Of a stretch of DNA of 64,000 nucleotides, positions 19,725-28,569 are shown in pieces; position 1 is the stretch's first letter, and each line of letters begins with the position of its first letter. The notes under the pieces were generated by a model. It made no database searches and was not told where the DNA came from. It saw only the letters and a program-made list of their open reading frames with translations. The stretch lies in assembly GCF_000245735.1 (NCBI RefSeq), contig NZ_AHTH01000013.1, positions 1 through 64,000 of the forward strand, given 5' to 3'. A program made the position numbers and the translations under genes. The DNA is from Alishewanella jeotgali KCTC 22429. GTDB taxonomy: Bacteria > Pseudomonadota > Gammaproteobacteria > Enterobacterales > Alteromonadaceae.

Positions 19725-22082
19725 ATGTTAAATGTGGTCCTCTCGATCTTTTTGCTCGCCTGTATCGCGCCACATCTGTATCGACTGCTCGGTAAACATA
19801 CTGGTCTGGTGCTAGCGTTGTTACCCGCTACGCTATTTATCTATTTCGCCAGCCAACTCAGTGCCGTCAGTCAGGGGCAGCCGCTGCTGCAAAGCTGGCC
19901 ATGGTTTCCGGGGCTGGGTATTCAGCTCAGCTTTATGCTGGATGGCTTGTCGTTACTCTTTGCCTTACTGATCACCGGTATCGGCACCTTTATCCTCTGC
20001 TATGCCGGCCAATATCTGCAAGGGCATCCGGCACTGGGGCGCTTTTTTTTATTCTTGCTCAGCTTTATGGGCGCCATGCTCGGCCTGGTATTATCCGATA
20101 ATCTGATCACCTTATTTGTGTTCTGGGAACTGACCACCGTCAGCTCCTTTATGCTGATTGGCTTTAATCACGAAGATAGCGAGTCACGCCAAAAAGCCCA
20201 TCAGGGGTTGATGGTAACAGTGCTGGGTGGTTTGGCGCTGATGACAGGGCTGATTATGCTGGGTATGGCCGCGGGCAGCTATCAACTGAGTGATGTGCTG
20301 CAACAGGATTTGACCGGTCACAGCCTCTATCTACCGATGCTGATCCTGATCCTGCTGGGAGCCTTTACCAAATCAGCGCAAACACCTTTTCATTTCTGGC
20401 TACCGAATGCGATGGCAGCTCCAACACCGGTAAGTGCTTACTTACACTCTGCAACTATGGTAAAGGCCGGGGTTTATCTGCTGGCGCGCCTGCAACCCAG
20501 CCTGGGAGGCAGTGAAGTCTGGTTGCTGACCTTAAGTGCAGTGGGAGCACTCACTATGCTGACCGGTATTTTCCTGGCCAGCCGCGCCACCGGCATCAAA
20601 AAAGTGTTGGCCTATTCCACTGTGATGGCGCTGGGTACCCTCACCATGTTACTGGGGTTAGGTACCGAAAAGGCGGCGCTGGCCGCAGTCACCTTCTTAT
20701 TGGCGCATGCGCTGTATAAAGGGGCACTGTTTATGATTGCCGGTATTCTCGACCATGAAGCCGGCATCAAGGACTTTGAAAAAGCATCCGGCTTACGCAA
20801 GCTGATGCCTCGCACTACCCTGGTTGCGGTAGTGGCGGCTCTGTCTCTGGCCGGCGTGATCCCGCTATTTGGTTTTGTCGGTAAAGAGCTGCTGCTGGAG
20901 GCAGTGTTAAGCGGCTCGCAGTGGCAGTTGGGACTGACCGCCGCTACGGTACTGGCGAATATCTTTGTGGTGCTGGTTGCTGCGCTGTTGGCGATTAAAC
21001 CCTGGTTTGGTCAGGCGTTACCGACACCTAAGCCGGCGCATGATCCGGGCTGGCAAATGTTAGCCGGGCCCGCCGTACTCGCTACGCTTGGTTTGATTTT
21101 CGGTCTGTTACCGATGCTGCCGGACCAGTACTTATTAAATGCGGCAGCAACCGCGGTCTATGGCCAACCTATTAGCGGTTATCTGGCACTGTGGCATGGC
21201 ATTAACCTGCCATTAATGCTTAGCCTTGGCAGTCTGGTGTTGGGTTTATTACTATTCCGCTTCTGGCAGCCGTGGCGCAAACTTACCGCCGTGGTGGAGA
21301 CGCTGAGTAAAGCCGGGCCGGAAGCCGGCTACAACAAACTGATGGCAGCGCTGGTCAGCTTTGCCGCCTGGCAAACCCGGGTGCTACAGAACGGTTATTT
21401 ACGCAATTATCTGCTGACGACGATGGCGACAGTGGTACTGTTGGTCGGCTGGGCGATGCTAAGGCTGGAGCACTTTGAGCTAAACTGGCAATTTAGCGAT
21501 GTCCGGGTGCAGGAAGCCGTGATTTTTCTGGTCTTGCTAACCACCATTATCAGCGCTGTGGTACTGAATTCTTTCCTTGGCGTAGTGGCGCTGCTTGGCG
21601 CACTGGGTTTTGCGGTGGCGCTGATTTATGTGTTCTTTAGCGCGGTCGATGTCGGTATTACCCAGGTGTTGGTCGAAACGATCACTGTGTTGCTGCTGGT
21701 GTTGGTACTGTACCGGTTACCCGAATTCCGTCGCCTATCTTCCACCGCCCACCGTGCCCGCGACGCTCTGATTGCAATTGCCAGTGGCACCGTTATTACC
21801 CTGTTGATTTTGCTGGTTACCGCCTCCCGCTCCATGGAAGGGATAGCCTGGTACTTTCTGGAGAAGAGCGTCCCGGAGGGTTATGGCCGCAACGTGGTTA
21901 ACGTGATCCTGGTTGATTTCCGGGCCCTGGATACGCTGGGCGAGATCTTCGTATTAGCGCTGGTGGCGATCGGTGTCTATGCCATGGTACACCTGCGAAC
22001 CGGCGCCAAGCCGGTAACCAATGCCGATAAAAGGTTGACCGCCGAACAGAAGCGGCAACAATCTGTTAAAGGAGAGCTGTAA
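19725..22082 (+). CDS. mrpA: Na+/H+ antiporter subunit MrpA
   Basis: Largest subunit of a seven-subunit Mrp (Mnh/Pha) cation/proton antiporter in the inner membrane, related to complex I NuoL. It has 785 residues with about twenty membrane segments. The complex I-like proton channel region contains [15 protein letters not shown], the [28 protein letters not shown] region and [12 protein letters not shown]. The C-terminal part holds the MbhD/MbhE-like segment ([16 protein letters not shown]). It lacks a fused MrpB, which is encoded next. SD AGGAG lies six bases before the ATG. Confidence 0.94.
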   Translation: MLNVVLSIFLLACIAPHLYRLLGKHTGLVLALLPATLFIYFASQLSAVSQGQPLLQSWPWFPGLGIQLSFMLDGLSLLFALLITGIGTFILCYAGQYLQGHPALGRFFLFLLSFMGAMLGLVLSDNLITLFVFWELTTVSSFMLIGFNHEDSESRQKAHQGLMVTVLGGLALMTGLIMLGMAAGSYQLSDVLQQDLTGHSLYLPMLILILLGAFTKSAQTPFHFWLPNAMAAPTPVSAYLHSATMVKAGVYLLARLQPSLGGSEVWLLTLSAVGALTMLTGIFLASRATGIKKVLAYSTVMALGTLTMLLGLGTEKAALAAVTFLLAHALYKGALFMIAGILDHEAGIKDFEKASGLRKLMPRTTLVAVVAALSLAGVIPLFGFVGKELLLEAVLSGSQWQLGLTAATVLANIFVVLVAALLAIKPWFGQALPTPKPAHDPGWQMLAGPAVLATLGLIFGLLPMLPDQYLLNAAATAVYGQPISGYLALWHGINLPLMLSLGSLVLGLLLFRFWQPWRKLTAVVETLSKAGPEAGYNKLMAALVSFAAWQTRVLQNGYLRNYLLTTMATVVLLVGWAMLRLEHFELNWQFSDVRVQEAVIFLVLLTTIISAVVLNSFLGVVALLGALGFAVALIYVFFSAVDVGITQVLVETITVLLLVLVLYRLPEFRRLSSTAHRARDALIAIASGTVITLLILLVTASRSMEGIAWYFLEKSVPEGYGRNVVNVILVDFRALDTLGEIFVLALVAIGVYAMVHLRTGAKPVTNADKRLTAEQKRQQSVKGEL

Positions 22083-22519
22083 TGAGCCGTCAGTTTAATA
22101 TGCGCTCACTGATCCTGAGCACCGGCACCACTATTATATTGCCGCTATTGTTATTGTTTTCTTTGTTCTTGCTGTTACGCGGTCACAATGAACCCGGCGG
22201 CGGCTTTATCGGTGGTCTGGTAGCCGCAGCAGCTATCGCGTTAAAATTATTTGCCGATGATTACCCCTCTGCCAAAGCCCTGCTCAGGGTGCATCCGCTG
22301 CAACTGGTTGGCATTGGCCTGGCTTTGGCAGCCTTATCTTCACTGCCCTCGTTGTTGGTAGGCGATAACTTCTTTACTGCTCAATGGTGGACACTGCCAC
22401 TGCCAATTTTTGGTGAGTTAAAACTCAGCACGCCGCTGATCTTCGATATCGGTGTTTTTCTTGGCGTGATTGGCACCGTGCTTACTGTTATTTTTACTCT
22501 GGTGGAGGCTGAACACTAA
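22082..22519 (+). CDS. mrpB: Na+/H+ antiporter subunit MrpB
   Basis: Small membrane subunit of 145 residues with four hydrophobic segments. The family motif [16 protein letters not shown] is at about residues 27-42. It overlaps mrpA by one base and mrpC by one base, so translation is coupled. Confidence 0.92.
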   Translation: MSRQFNMRSLILSTGTTIILPLLLLFSLFLLLRGHNEPGGGFIGGLVAAAAIALKLFADDYPSAKALLRVHPLQLVGIGLALAALSSLPSLLVGDNFFTAQWWTLPLPIFGELKLSTPLIFDIGVFLGVIGTVLTVIFTLVEAEH

Positions 22520-22863
22520 TGACCACCATGATGGCTATTCTGATTGGCTGCCTCTACGCAGCCGCCATTTATATGATGCTGCGCCGCTCAATGGTAAAGC
22601 TGTTAATCGGTCTGATCTTACTGTCGAACGCGGCAAACCTGCTAATTTTCACAGTCGCTGGCCTGGAACGTGGCGTGCCGCCACTGATTGCTAAAGGGGC
22701 AGAAACAGTGGTCGGTGGCTCGGCTGACCCATTAGCACAAGCGTTAATTCTCACCGCTATCGTTATTGGTTTCGGTGTACTGGCTTTTGCCGTGGTATTG
22801 CTGCACCGAGCCTATGAGGTGATCCGTACCGACGATATGAACGAAATGAAAGGGACCGACTAA
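22519..22863 (+). CDS. mrpC: Na+/H+ antiporter subunit MrpC
   Basis: NuoK-like membrane subunit of 114 residues with three helices. Conserved stretches are [16 protein letters not shown] and [16 protein letters not shown]. One-base overlaps join it to mrpB and mrpD. Confidence 0.92.
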   Translation: MTTMMAILIGCLYAAAIYMMLRRSMVKLLIGLILLSNAANLLIFTVAGLERGVPPLIAKGAETVVGGSADPLAQALILTAIVIGFGVLAFAVVLLHRAYEVIRTDDMNEMKGTD

Positions 22864-24362
22864 TGGATATGTCAGTTCTGATTGCGTTACCGGTTATTAT
22901 TCCGCTGATTATCGGCGCGCTGTCGCTGGTGGCGCTGAATAACCATGGTGTACAGCGTATTCTGGGCGTACTGGGCACAGCTGCAGTGCTGGTCGCGGCG
23001 ATAGTACTGCTTTGGCAAACCTGGCTTAACGGCATTAAGGTGCTGGAGGTGGGTTCCTGGCCGGCGCCCTTTGGCATAGTGCTGGTGTCGGATTTACTGG
23101 GTGCCATTATGGTGTTGCTGGCCGCCATTACCGGCTTCGCCACCGCAGTTTACAGCCTGAAAACGGTGCGTAAGCGCTTTGAGCGCTTTGGCTACTACCC
23201 GCTGTTACACCTGCTGCTGGCCGGCGTGAACGGTGCCTTTTTAACCGGCGATATCTTCAACCTCTACGTCTGGTTTGAAGTCTTGCTGGTGGCCTCTTTT
23301 GCACTGCTGATCCAGGGCGGCGAGCGGGCACAAATGGAAGGCGCCATCAAATATGTGACGCTCAACCTGTTGTCCTCTGCTCTGTTCCTGACCGCGATCG
23401 GCCTGCTGTATGGTCTGGTCGGCTCCCTGAATATGGCAGATATCGCAGTACGGTTACAGCAGGTTGAAGATCCGAAAATGGTGACGCTGGTGGCAATGCT
23501 GTTTTTGATCGCTTTCTCGATCAAGGCGGCGGCCTTCCCGCTGTTTTTCTGGTTGCCTGCCTCTTATCACACGCCTCAGGTTGCCGTGTCAGCGGTGTTT
23601 GCCGGCCTGCTCACCAAGGTCGGAGTTTATGCGCTGTACCGGGTGTTTACGCTGATGTTTACCGGCGAAGTCGACTTTACGCATCAGATCCTGCTGTGGA
23701 TGGCGGTCTTTACCATGCTAACCGGGGTGCTGGGAGCAGCATCGCAGTATGAAGTGCGCCGCATCCTTAGTTTCCATATTATCAGCCAGATTGGTTATAT
23801 GATGCTTGGCCTGGCGCTCTTTACGCCGCTGGCACTGATTGGCGGTGTGTTCTATATCATGCACCATATTATCGTGAAGGCGAACCTGTTCTTTGTCGCC
23901 GGTATGATGTACCGGCTGGGTGGCAGTTTTGAATTAAAGCAGCTGGGTGGACTTTATAAGAAACACCCCGGACTGGCGCTACTCTTTATGATCCCGGCGT
24001 TTTCTCTGGCCGGGGTGCCGCCGCTCTCCGGCTTTTTCGCCAAGTTTATTCTGATTAAAGCCGGTGTCGAAGCACAAGCCTGGTGGGCGGTGGCCATAGC
24101 GCTGTTTGTTGGTCTCTTTACCTTGTTCTCAATGATCAAGATCTGGAATGAGGCGTTCTGGAAGAAAGCGCCAGAGCCAGCAATTGAAGTGCCGGCACCG
24201 TACCGCAATACTGCCCTGTACTGGACCACCGGTCTGCTGGCGGCGATGACAGTGGCCATTGGTATCTTTGCCCAGCCAATCTATGTGCTGGCCGAAACCG
24301 CCGCGCAGCAGTTACTGGAGCCGCAGCGCTATATTGAGGCTGTGTTGGGAGGCGCGAAATGA
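22863..24362 (+). CDS. mrpD: Na+/H+ antiporter subunit MrpD
   Basis: NuoN/NuoM-like proton channel subunit of 499 residues and about fourteen helices. Conserved regions include NLYVWFEVLLVASFALL, AAAFPLFFWLPASYHTPQVAVSAVFAGLLTK split by the key Lys, and a second half with IMHHIIVKANLFF. It overlaps mrpE by four bases. Confidence 0.94.
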   Translation: MDMSVLIALPVIIPLIIGALSLVALNNHGVQRILGVLGTAAVLVAAIVLLWQTWLNGIKVLEVGSWPAPFGIVLVSDLLGAIMVLLAAITGFATAVYSLKTVRKRFERFGYYPLLHLLLAGVNGAFLTGDIFNLYVWFEVLLVASFALLIQGGERAQMEGAIKYVTLNLLSSALFLTAIGLLYGLVGSLNMADIAVRLQQVEDPKMVTLVAMLFLIAFSIKAAAFPLFFWLPASYHTPQVAVSAVFAGLLTKVGVYALYRVFTLMFTGEVDFTHQILLWMAVFTMLTGVLGAASQYEVRRILSFHIISQIGYMMLGLALFTPLALIGGVFYIMHHIIVKANLFFVAGMMYRLGGSFELKQLGGLYKKHPGLALLFMIPAFSLAGVPPLSGFFAKFILIKAGVEAQAWWAVAIALFVGLFTLFSMIKIWNEAFWKKAPEPAIEVPAPYRNTALYWTTGLLAAMTVAIGIFAQPIYVLAETAAQQLLEPQRYIEAVLGGAK

Positions 24363-24832
24363 ATCCATTATTAGCGAATCTGGTGATGGCCCTGATCTGG
24401 GCCGCCCTGACCGATACCATGAGTGGTGTCGGCTTGCTGGTCGGCTTTATCGTGTCTTATCTGGTGTTGATCTTCGTTTTTCGCGGTCAGCCAGAGGTGC
24501 GTAAATACCGGTTACAGGTACCACGTTTACTGAATTTTATGCTGTTCTTTACCAAAGAACTGATTATGGCCAACCTGAAGGTGGCCTGGGACGTGCTGAC
24601 ACCGACCAATTTGATGAAACCCGGCGTTATCGCGATGCCGCTTCGGGCAGAAACCGATATGGAAATTACCATGGTGGCCAATGCCATCTCGTTAACACCA
24701 GGGTCACTGAGTCTGGACGTGTCAACCGATCGCAAGGTGCTCTATGTGCATGTAATGTACCTGTACGATGAGCAACAGGTGATGTCTGAGCTAAAACGGA
24801 TGGAAGCAAAAATTTTAAGGGTGATGCGATGA
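24359..24832 (+). CDS. mrpE: Na+/H+ antiporter subunit MrpE
   Basis: Membrane-associated subunit of 157 residues with two N-terminal helices and a soluble C-terminal domain. The stretch ISLTPGSLSLDVS and LYVHVMYL are typical of MrpE. It overlaps both neighbours by four bases. Confidence 0.9.
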   Translation: MNPLLANLVMALIWAALTDTMSGVGLLVGFIVSYLVLIFVFRGQPEVRKYRLQVPRLLNFMLFFTKELIMANLKVAWDVLTPTNLMKPGVIAMPLRAETDMEITMVANAISLTPGSLSLDVSTDRKVLYVHVMYLYDEQQVMSELKRMEAKILRVMR

Positions 24833-25113
24833 ATAGCATTTTGGATTATGCCGTGCTGGCCGGCTTTGTCATTCTGGGGTTAGCCTTACTGTTAGCCATG
24901 GTAAGGCTGCTACGTGGCCCGAGCCTGCCGGACCGGGTCGTGGCACTGGAACTGATCGCCTCTATCACCGTCGGTGTTATCGGTCTTTATGCCATCCGTA
25001 GTGGTAAAGATGCCTATATTGATGTCACCATGGTGCTGGCGCTTACCGCCTTTTTAACCGCCATTGGGTTTGCCCGTTATCTGGAACGAGGAGGTCAACG
25101 CCATGATCAGTGA
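24829..25113 (+). CDS. mrpF: Na+/H+ antiporter subunit MrpF
   Basis: Three-helix membrane subunit of 94 residues. LLRGPSLPDRVVALELI near residues 27-43 is the family signature. Its end overlaps mrpG by eleven bases. Confidence 0.92.
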   Translation: MNSILDYAVLAGFVILGLALLLAMVRLLRGPSLPDRVVALELIASITVGVIGLYAIRSGKDAYIDVTMVLALTAFLTAIGFARYLERGGQRHDQ

Positions 25114-25486
25114 ACTACTTGCCGCCATTTTCTTATTGGCCGGTTGCCTGTTTATGCTGGTAGCCGCACTCGGCGTGTTCCGGATGCCAGACCTGCTGAC
25201 CCGAATGCACGCCACCACCAAATCCGGGGTCTTGGGTGCCGGTTTAATTATGTGTGCCGTGATGCTGTTCTTCGGTGAAAGCAGTGTCACCTTAAAGGCG
25301 CTGGCGGTGATGGCTTTTACCACCCTCACCTCGCCGATTGCCGCCCATACTATAGGCCGCGCCGGCTACTTTATCGGTGTGCCACTGTGGGAGAAAACCT
25401 TAAAAGACGAGCTGCAAGGCCGTTATGATGAGCAAAGCCATACGCTTCGCAGTCAGGAAGCGTCGGACACCGAGCAGAAGAGTTAA
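25103..25486 (+). CDS. mrpG: Na+/H+ antiporter subunit MrpG
   Basis: Three-helix membrane subunit of 127 residues. The start at 25103 (MISELLAAIF) is preceded by GAGGAGG inside mrpF; a longer open frame to 25064 has no family similarity. FRMPDLLTRMHATTKSGVLG is the MrpG signature. Last gene of the seven-gene operon. Confidence 0.92.
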   Translation: MISELLAAIFLLAGCLFMLVAALGVFRMPDLLTRMHATTKSGVLGAGLIMCAVMLFFGESSVTLKALAVMAFTTLTSPIAAHTIGRAGYFIGVPLWEKTLKDELQGRYDEQSHTLRSQEASDTEQKS

Positions 25487-25494
25487 GTTAGGCT

Positions 25495-25526
25495 AACGCC
25501 GGATTAATCATTAATCATCCGGCGTT
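25495..25526. terminator. Inverted repeat between the two convergent mrp operons
   Basis: AACGCCGGAT (25495-25504) and ATCCGGCGTT (25517-25526) form a 10-bp perfect stem. T tracts on both strands are weak. It overlaps the stop codon of the minus-strand mrpG and is the only candidate terminator for either operon. Confidence 0.55.
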
Positions 25527-25897
25527 TCACTTCTATTGCCCTCTTTACTGGCAAACGCCTGGCCGCGTTTTAATTCCTGTTCGCCCTGGGTATGTTCCAC
25601 CGCTTTTAAACGGTGGTGCAGTGCCGTTTTAATCAACATATGAGCACTGACCGGCGCTGTGATCAGTAAAAAGATGGTGATCAGCATTTCATGCACGCTC
25701 AGCGTTTCCGGTGACATACTGAAATAGAAAATCGAGCCCAATAAGATCCCTCCCATGCCAAGGGTCGTGGCCTTAGTTGGGCCGTGCAAGCGGGTAAAGA
25801 AATCCGGCATCCGTACCAGACCAATAGAGCCAATCAACACAAAGCTGCCGCCGAGTAATAAAAAGAAGGCAACAGCCCACTCAAGCCAATGGTTCAT
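25511..25897 (-). CDS. mrpG: Na+/H+ antiporter subunit MrpG (second operon)
   Basis: Three-helix subunit of 128 residues. LVRMPDFFTRLHGPTKATTLG matches the MrpG signature but differs clearly from the other copy (MHATTKSGVLG), so the two operons are not a recent duplication. Last gene of the minus-strand operon, eight bases after mrpF. Confidence 0.92.
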   Translation of the reverse strand: MNHWLEWAVAFFLLLGGSFVLIGSIGLVRMPDFFTRLHGPTKATTLGMGGILLGSIFYFSMSPETLSVHEMLITIFLLITAPVSAHMLIKTALHHRLKAVEHTQGEQELKRGQAFASKEGNRSETPDD

Positions 25898-25905
25898 GCT
25901 TCCTC

Positions 25906-26175
25906 CTATTCAATAATGTCGCCACGAAGTAAGAACTTACATACCGCGACGGTACTCACAAAACCAATCATCGCAATCAGCAGCGCCGCTTCAAAATACA
26001 GCGGCGAGCCCATCAGCAAGCCATAAAGGATAATCAGCGCGATACTGTTGATATACATGGTATCCAGCGCCAGGATCCGATCGGGCAGGCTGGGACCACG
26101 CATCAGCCGCCATAGATTAAGCAGCAATGCCAGGCTAATCATCCCGAACACTAAAAAAATCACCTGCGCTAACAT
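25906..26175 (-). CDS. mrpF: Na+/H+ antiporter subunit MrpF (second operon)
   Basis: Three-helix subunit of 89 residues with the signature RLMRGPSLPDRILALD. The start overlaps mrpE by seven bases. Confidence 0.91.
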   Translation of the reverse strand: MLAQVIFLVFGMISLALLLNLWRLMRGPSLPDRILALDTMYINSIALIILYGLLMGSPLYFEAALLIAMIGFVSTVAVCKFLLRGDIIE

Positions 26176-26705
26176 TGGAAGATCTCCTTCAGTGGTGCTT
26201 CATAGCGGCTTTTGATGGTGGCAATCAGCTCGGCTTCATTATCCATATCCAAGACGTGGATCAGTAACCAGCGCTGTGGCTGCGGTTCGTCGGGTGCCAG
26301 ATGCTCGATGCTGGGGTAAATGTCGGCACTTACCGTTCCCGGGGTCATCGATACTGACGCTGCGAGAATGGTCAGCGGTAAATTATGTTGTAAATCCAGC
26401 GGGATCCGGACAAAGGCAGGGCGCAGCTTCTTAACAGGTCCCAGGATCAACACCGCCACCTGTGCATTAGCGGTAATAATGTCGGCAAACACCCGCAGAA
26501 TATAACGCAGCGCCAGGCCCGGGCGTTCAATTAATGGCTGCGGATCGCGGAAGCGGTAACAGATCCAGGGAATACCAATCGCCAATACTGTTGCAAAAAA
26601 CAAATGCAGCAGCGCCAGACTCTGGTTCAGCAATAACCAGATCACAAATAACAGCAGGCTACGATAAGGCGTCGGCAACCAGCTAAAGCGGGGTGTCATT
26701 CTCAT
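26169..26705 (-). CDS. mrpE: Na+/H+ antiporter subunit MrpE (second operon)
   Basis: Subunit of 178 residues with two N-terminal helices and a soluble C-terminal domain containing VSMTPGTVSADI and LLIHVLDMD. It is 21 residues longer than the first MrpE. It overlaps mrpD by four bases. Confidence 0.9.
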   Translation of the reverse strand: MRMTPRFSWLPTPYRSLLLFVIWLLLNQSLALLHLFFATVLAIGIPWICYRFRDPQPLIERPGLALRYILRVFADIITANAQVAVLILGPVKKLRPAFVRIPLDLQHNLPLTILAASVSMTPGTVSADIYPSIEHLAPDEPQPQRWLLIHVLDMDNEAELIATIKSRYEAPLKEIFQC

Positions 26706-28216
26706 GGTAAGACTCCTGAGCCGGGAAGAATGCTTTGGATGGTACCCAGCACATCTGCCAGTTGGCGGGCGGCAGCAAAGCTAAGTTCTGTCAGCGGGCC
26801 GGCGAATACCATTAGCAGCAGGCTGGCACTGAGTAACCATAACACGGCAAATAATTGTAAAGGTTGCACCCGCTCTTCGGCTTTTTGCATACCACTTACC
26901 CGCCAGAACAGGGTACTACCGGCACGTGACAGACCAATCAGTACTAATAGGCTGGATAACAACAGAATAGCCCACAGCCAGTATTGACCATTGGCGCCAA
27001 AGGCCGCCTGCAGCAGCATCACCTTGCCGATAAAGCCTGATAACGGCGGTAGGCCAGCGACAGAAATAGCACACAGCACAAAGAGCGTGCCCAACAACAC
27101 CGGTTGATTCACCCGCCGCGCGGCGACCAGTCGATCCTGTGCCTTGCCACGCTGGGTCGCAATCAAATCTGCCAGCAGGAATAAGGCGCCACAGATCAAG
27201 GTCGAGTGTACGGTATAATACAGTACCGCAGCATGGGCAGCGGTATTTTGTACTGCCACCAGCACCACCAGACTGCCAACCGAAACCAGCACCAGATTGG
27301 CAACCAGCTTACGGAAATCCTGACTGGCCAGCACACCAATGGCGCCAAGCAGCATCGTCGCTAAGCCAAAGGGCCACAACCAACTGTTCGCTAACCCTTG
27401 TAGTGGGCCAGCTTGCTCGCCAAAAATGGTGGTAAACACCCGCAGCAGTGCATAAACACCAATCTTGGTCATTACCGCAAACAGGGCGGCAACAGGCGCC
27501 GAGGCGGAGGCATAGGTAGCCGGTAACCAGAACTGCAGCGGCAAAATAGCCGCCTTCAGCGCAAAGACTATCAACAGCATTAAGGCGCCGGCTTTAACCA
27601 GCATCAGGTTATCATCCGGCAACTGGGTGACTTTCAGTGCCATGTCGGCAATATTCAGCGTGCCCAGGGTACCGTACAGGATCGCCAGGGCCAGCAAGAA
27701 CACTGCCGAGCCGGTCAAGTTTAGTATCACATAATGCACAGTCGCACGGGTTTTATTTTTGCCACCGGCATGGATCAACAACGCATAAGAGGCAATTAGC
27801 AGCACTTCAAAAAATACGAACAGGTTAAACAGGTCGCCGGTAAGGAAGGCGCCGTTAATCCCCATTAGTTGGAACTGAAACAGCGGGTGGAAGAATGAGC
27901 CTTTTTCATCTTCACCGGCACTGCCATAGCTGATGGCGCCCAGAGCCAGAAAGGCAGTTAGACACAGCATAATGCAGCTGACCAGATCAGCCACCATTAT
28001 GATACCAAAAGGCGGTTGCCAATTGCCCAAAGCATAAAAGGTAAGCCCTTGCTGCTTAATAGTGAGCAGCAAGACGACGGATACCACCAGCAACAGCGCG
28101 GTGGAGATCATACTGAGCCAGCGCCGGCGCTGCGCTGAGTAGTGGATTGGTGGCAGCATAATCAGCAGCGCCGTTAAAAACGGCAGTAAAATCGGCACCA
28201 GGATCAAATGATTCAT
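26702..28216 (-). CDS. mrpD: Na+/H+ antiporter subunit MrpD (second operon)
   Basis: NuoN-like subunit of 504 residues and about fourteen helices. Channel motifs include NLFVFFEVLLIASYALL and AAILPLQFWLPATYASASAPVAALF with the following Lys. It resembles the other MrpD in plan but diverges along its length. Overlaps mrpC and mrpE by four bases each. Confidence 0.93.
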   Translation of the reverse strand: MNHLILVPILLPFLTALLIMLPPIHYSAQRRRWLSMISTALLLVVSVVLLLTIKQQGLTFYALGNWQPPFGIIMVADLVSCIMLCLTAFLALGAISYGSAGEDEKGSFFHPLFQFQLMGINGAFLTGDLFNLFVFFEVLLIASYALLIHAGGKNKTRATVHYVILNLTGSAVFLLALAILYGTLGTLNIADMALKVTQLPDDNLMLVKAGALMLLIVFALKAAILPLQFWLPATYASASAPVAALFAVMTKIGVYALLRVFTTIFGEQAGPLQGLANSWLWPFGLATMLLGAIGVLASQDFRKLVANLVLVSVGSLVVLVAVQNTAAHAAVLYYTVHSTLICGALFLLADLIATQRGKAQDRLVAARRVNQPVLLGTLFVLCAISVAGLPPLSGFIGKVMLLQAAFGANGQYWLWAILLLSSLLVLIGLSRAGSTLFWRVSGMQKAEERVQPLQLFAVLWLLSASLLLMVFAGPLTELSFAAARQLADVLGTIQSILPGSGVLP

Positions 28217-28569
28217 TTGGTGCGCTCCCGCTTGGCGTGGCGCGGTGCCGGCATACTGCCATCCACGTGGTCATTCCCCAGATCGGCCCGGGCCCGGATC
28301 GCCAGGATCACTAAAAAGGCTGTCATCGCAAAACCTATTACTATCGCAGTTAATACTAAGGCCTGCGGCAAGGGATCCGCATAACTATCTGAGGTTCCTA
28401 ACACCACAGCGCCTTTCAGATTTAAGCGGCCGGAGGCAAAGATAAACAAATTGACCGCATAAGACAGCATGGTCAAACCTACCACGACCGGGAAGGTACG
28501 GCCACGCAGCATTAAAAACACGCCACAGGCGGTTAAAAAACCGATACATAAGGCAAACAGGGTTTCCAT
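28213..28569 (-). CDS. mrpC: Na+/H+ antiporter subunit MrpC (second operon)
   Basis: NuoK-like subunit of 118 residues with three helices and a charged tail. Conserved VVGLTMLSYAVNLFIFASG and [18 protein letters not shown]. The start overlaps the mrpAB stop by one base. Confidence 0.92.
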   Translation of the reverse strand: METLFALCIGFLTACGVFLMLRGRTFPVVVGLTMLSYAVNLFIFASGRLNLKGAVVLGTSDSYADPLPQALVLTAIVIGFAMTAFLVILAIRARADLGNDHVDGSMPAPRHAKRERTK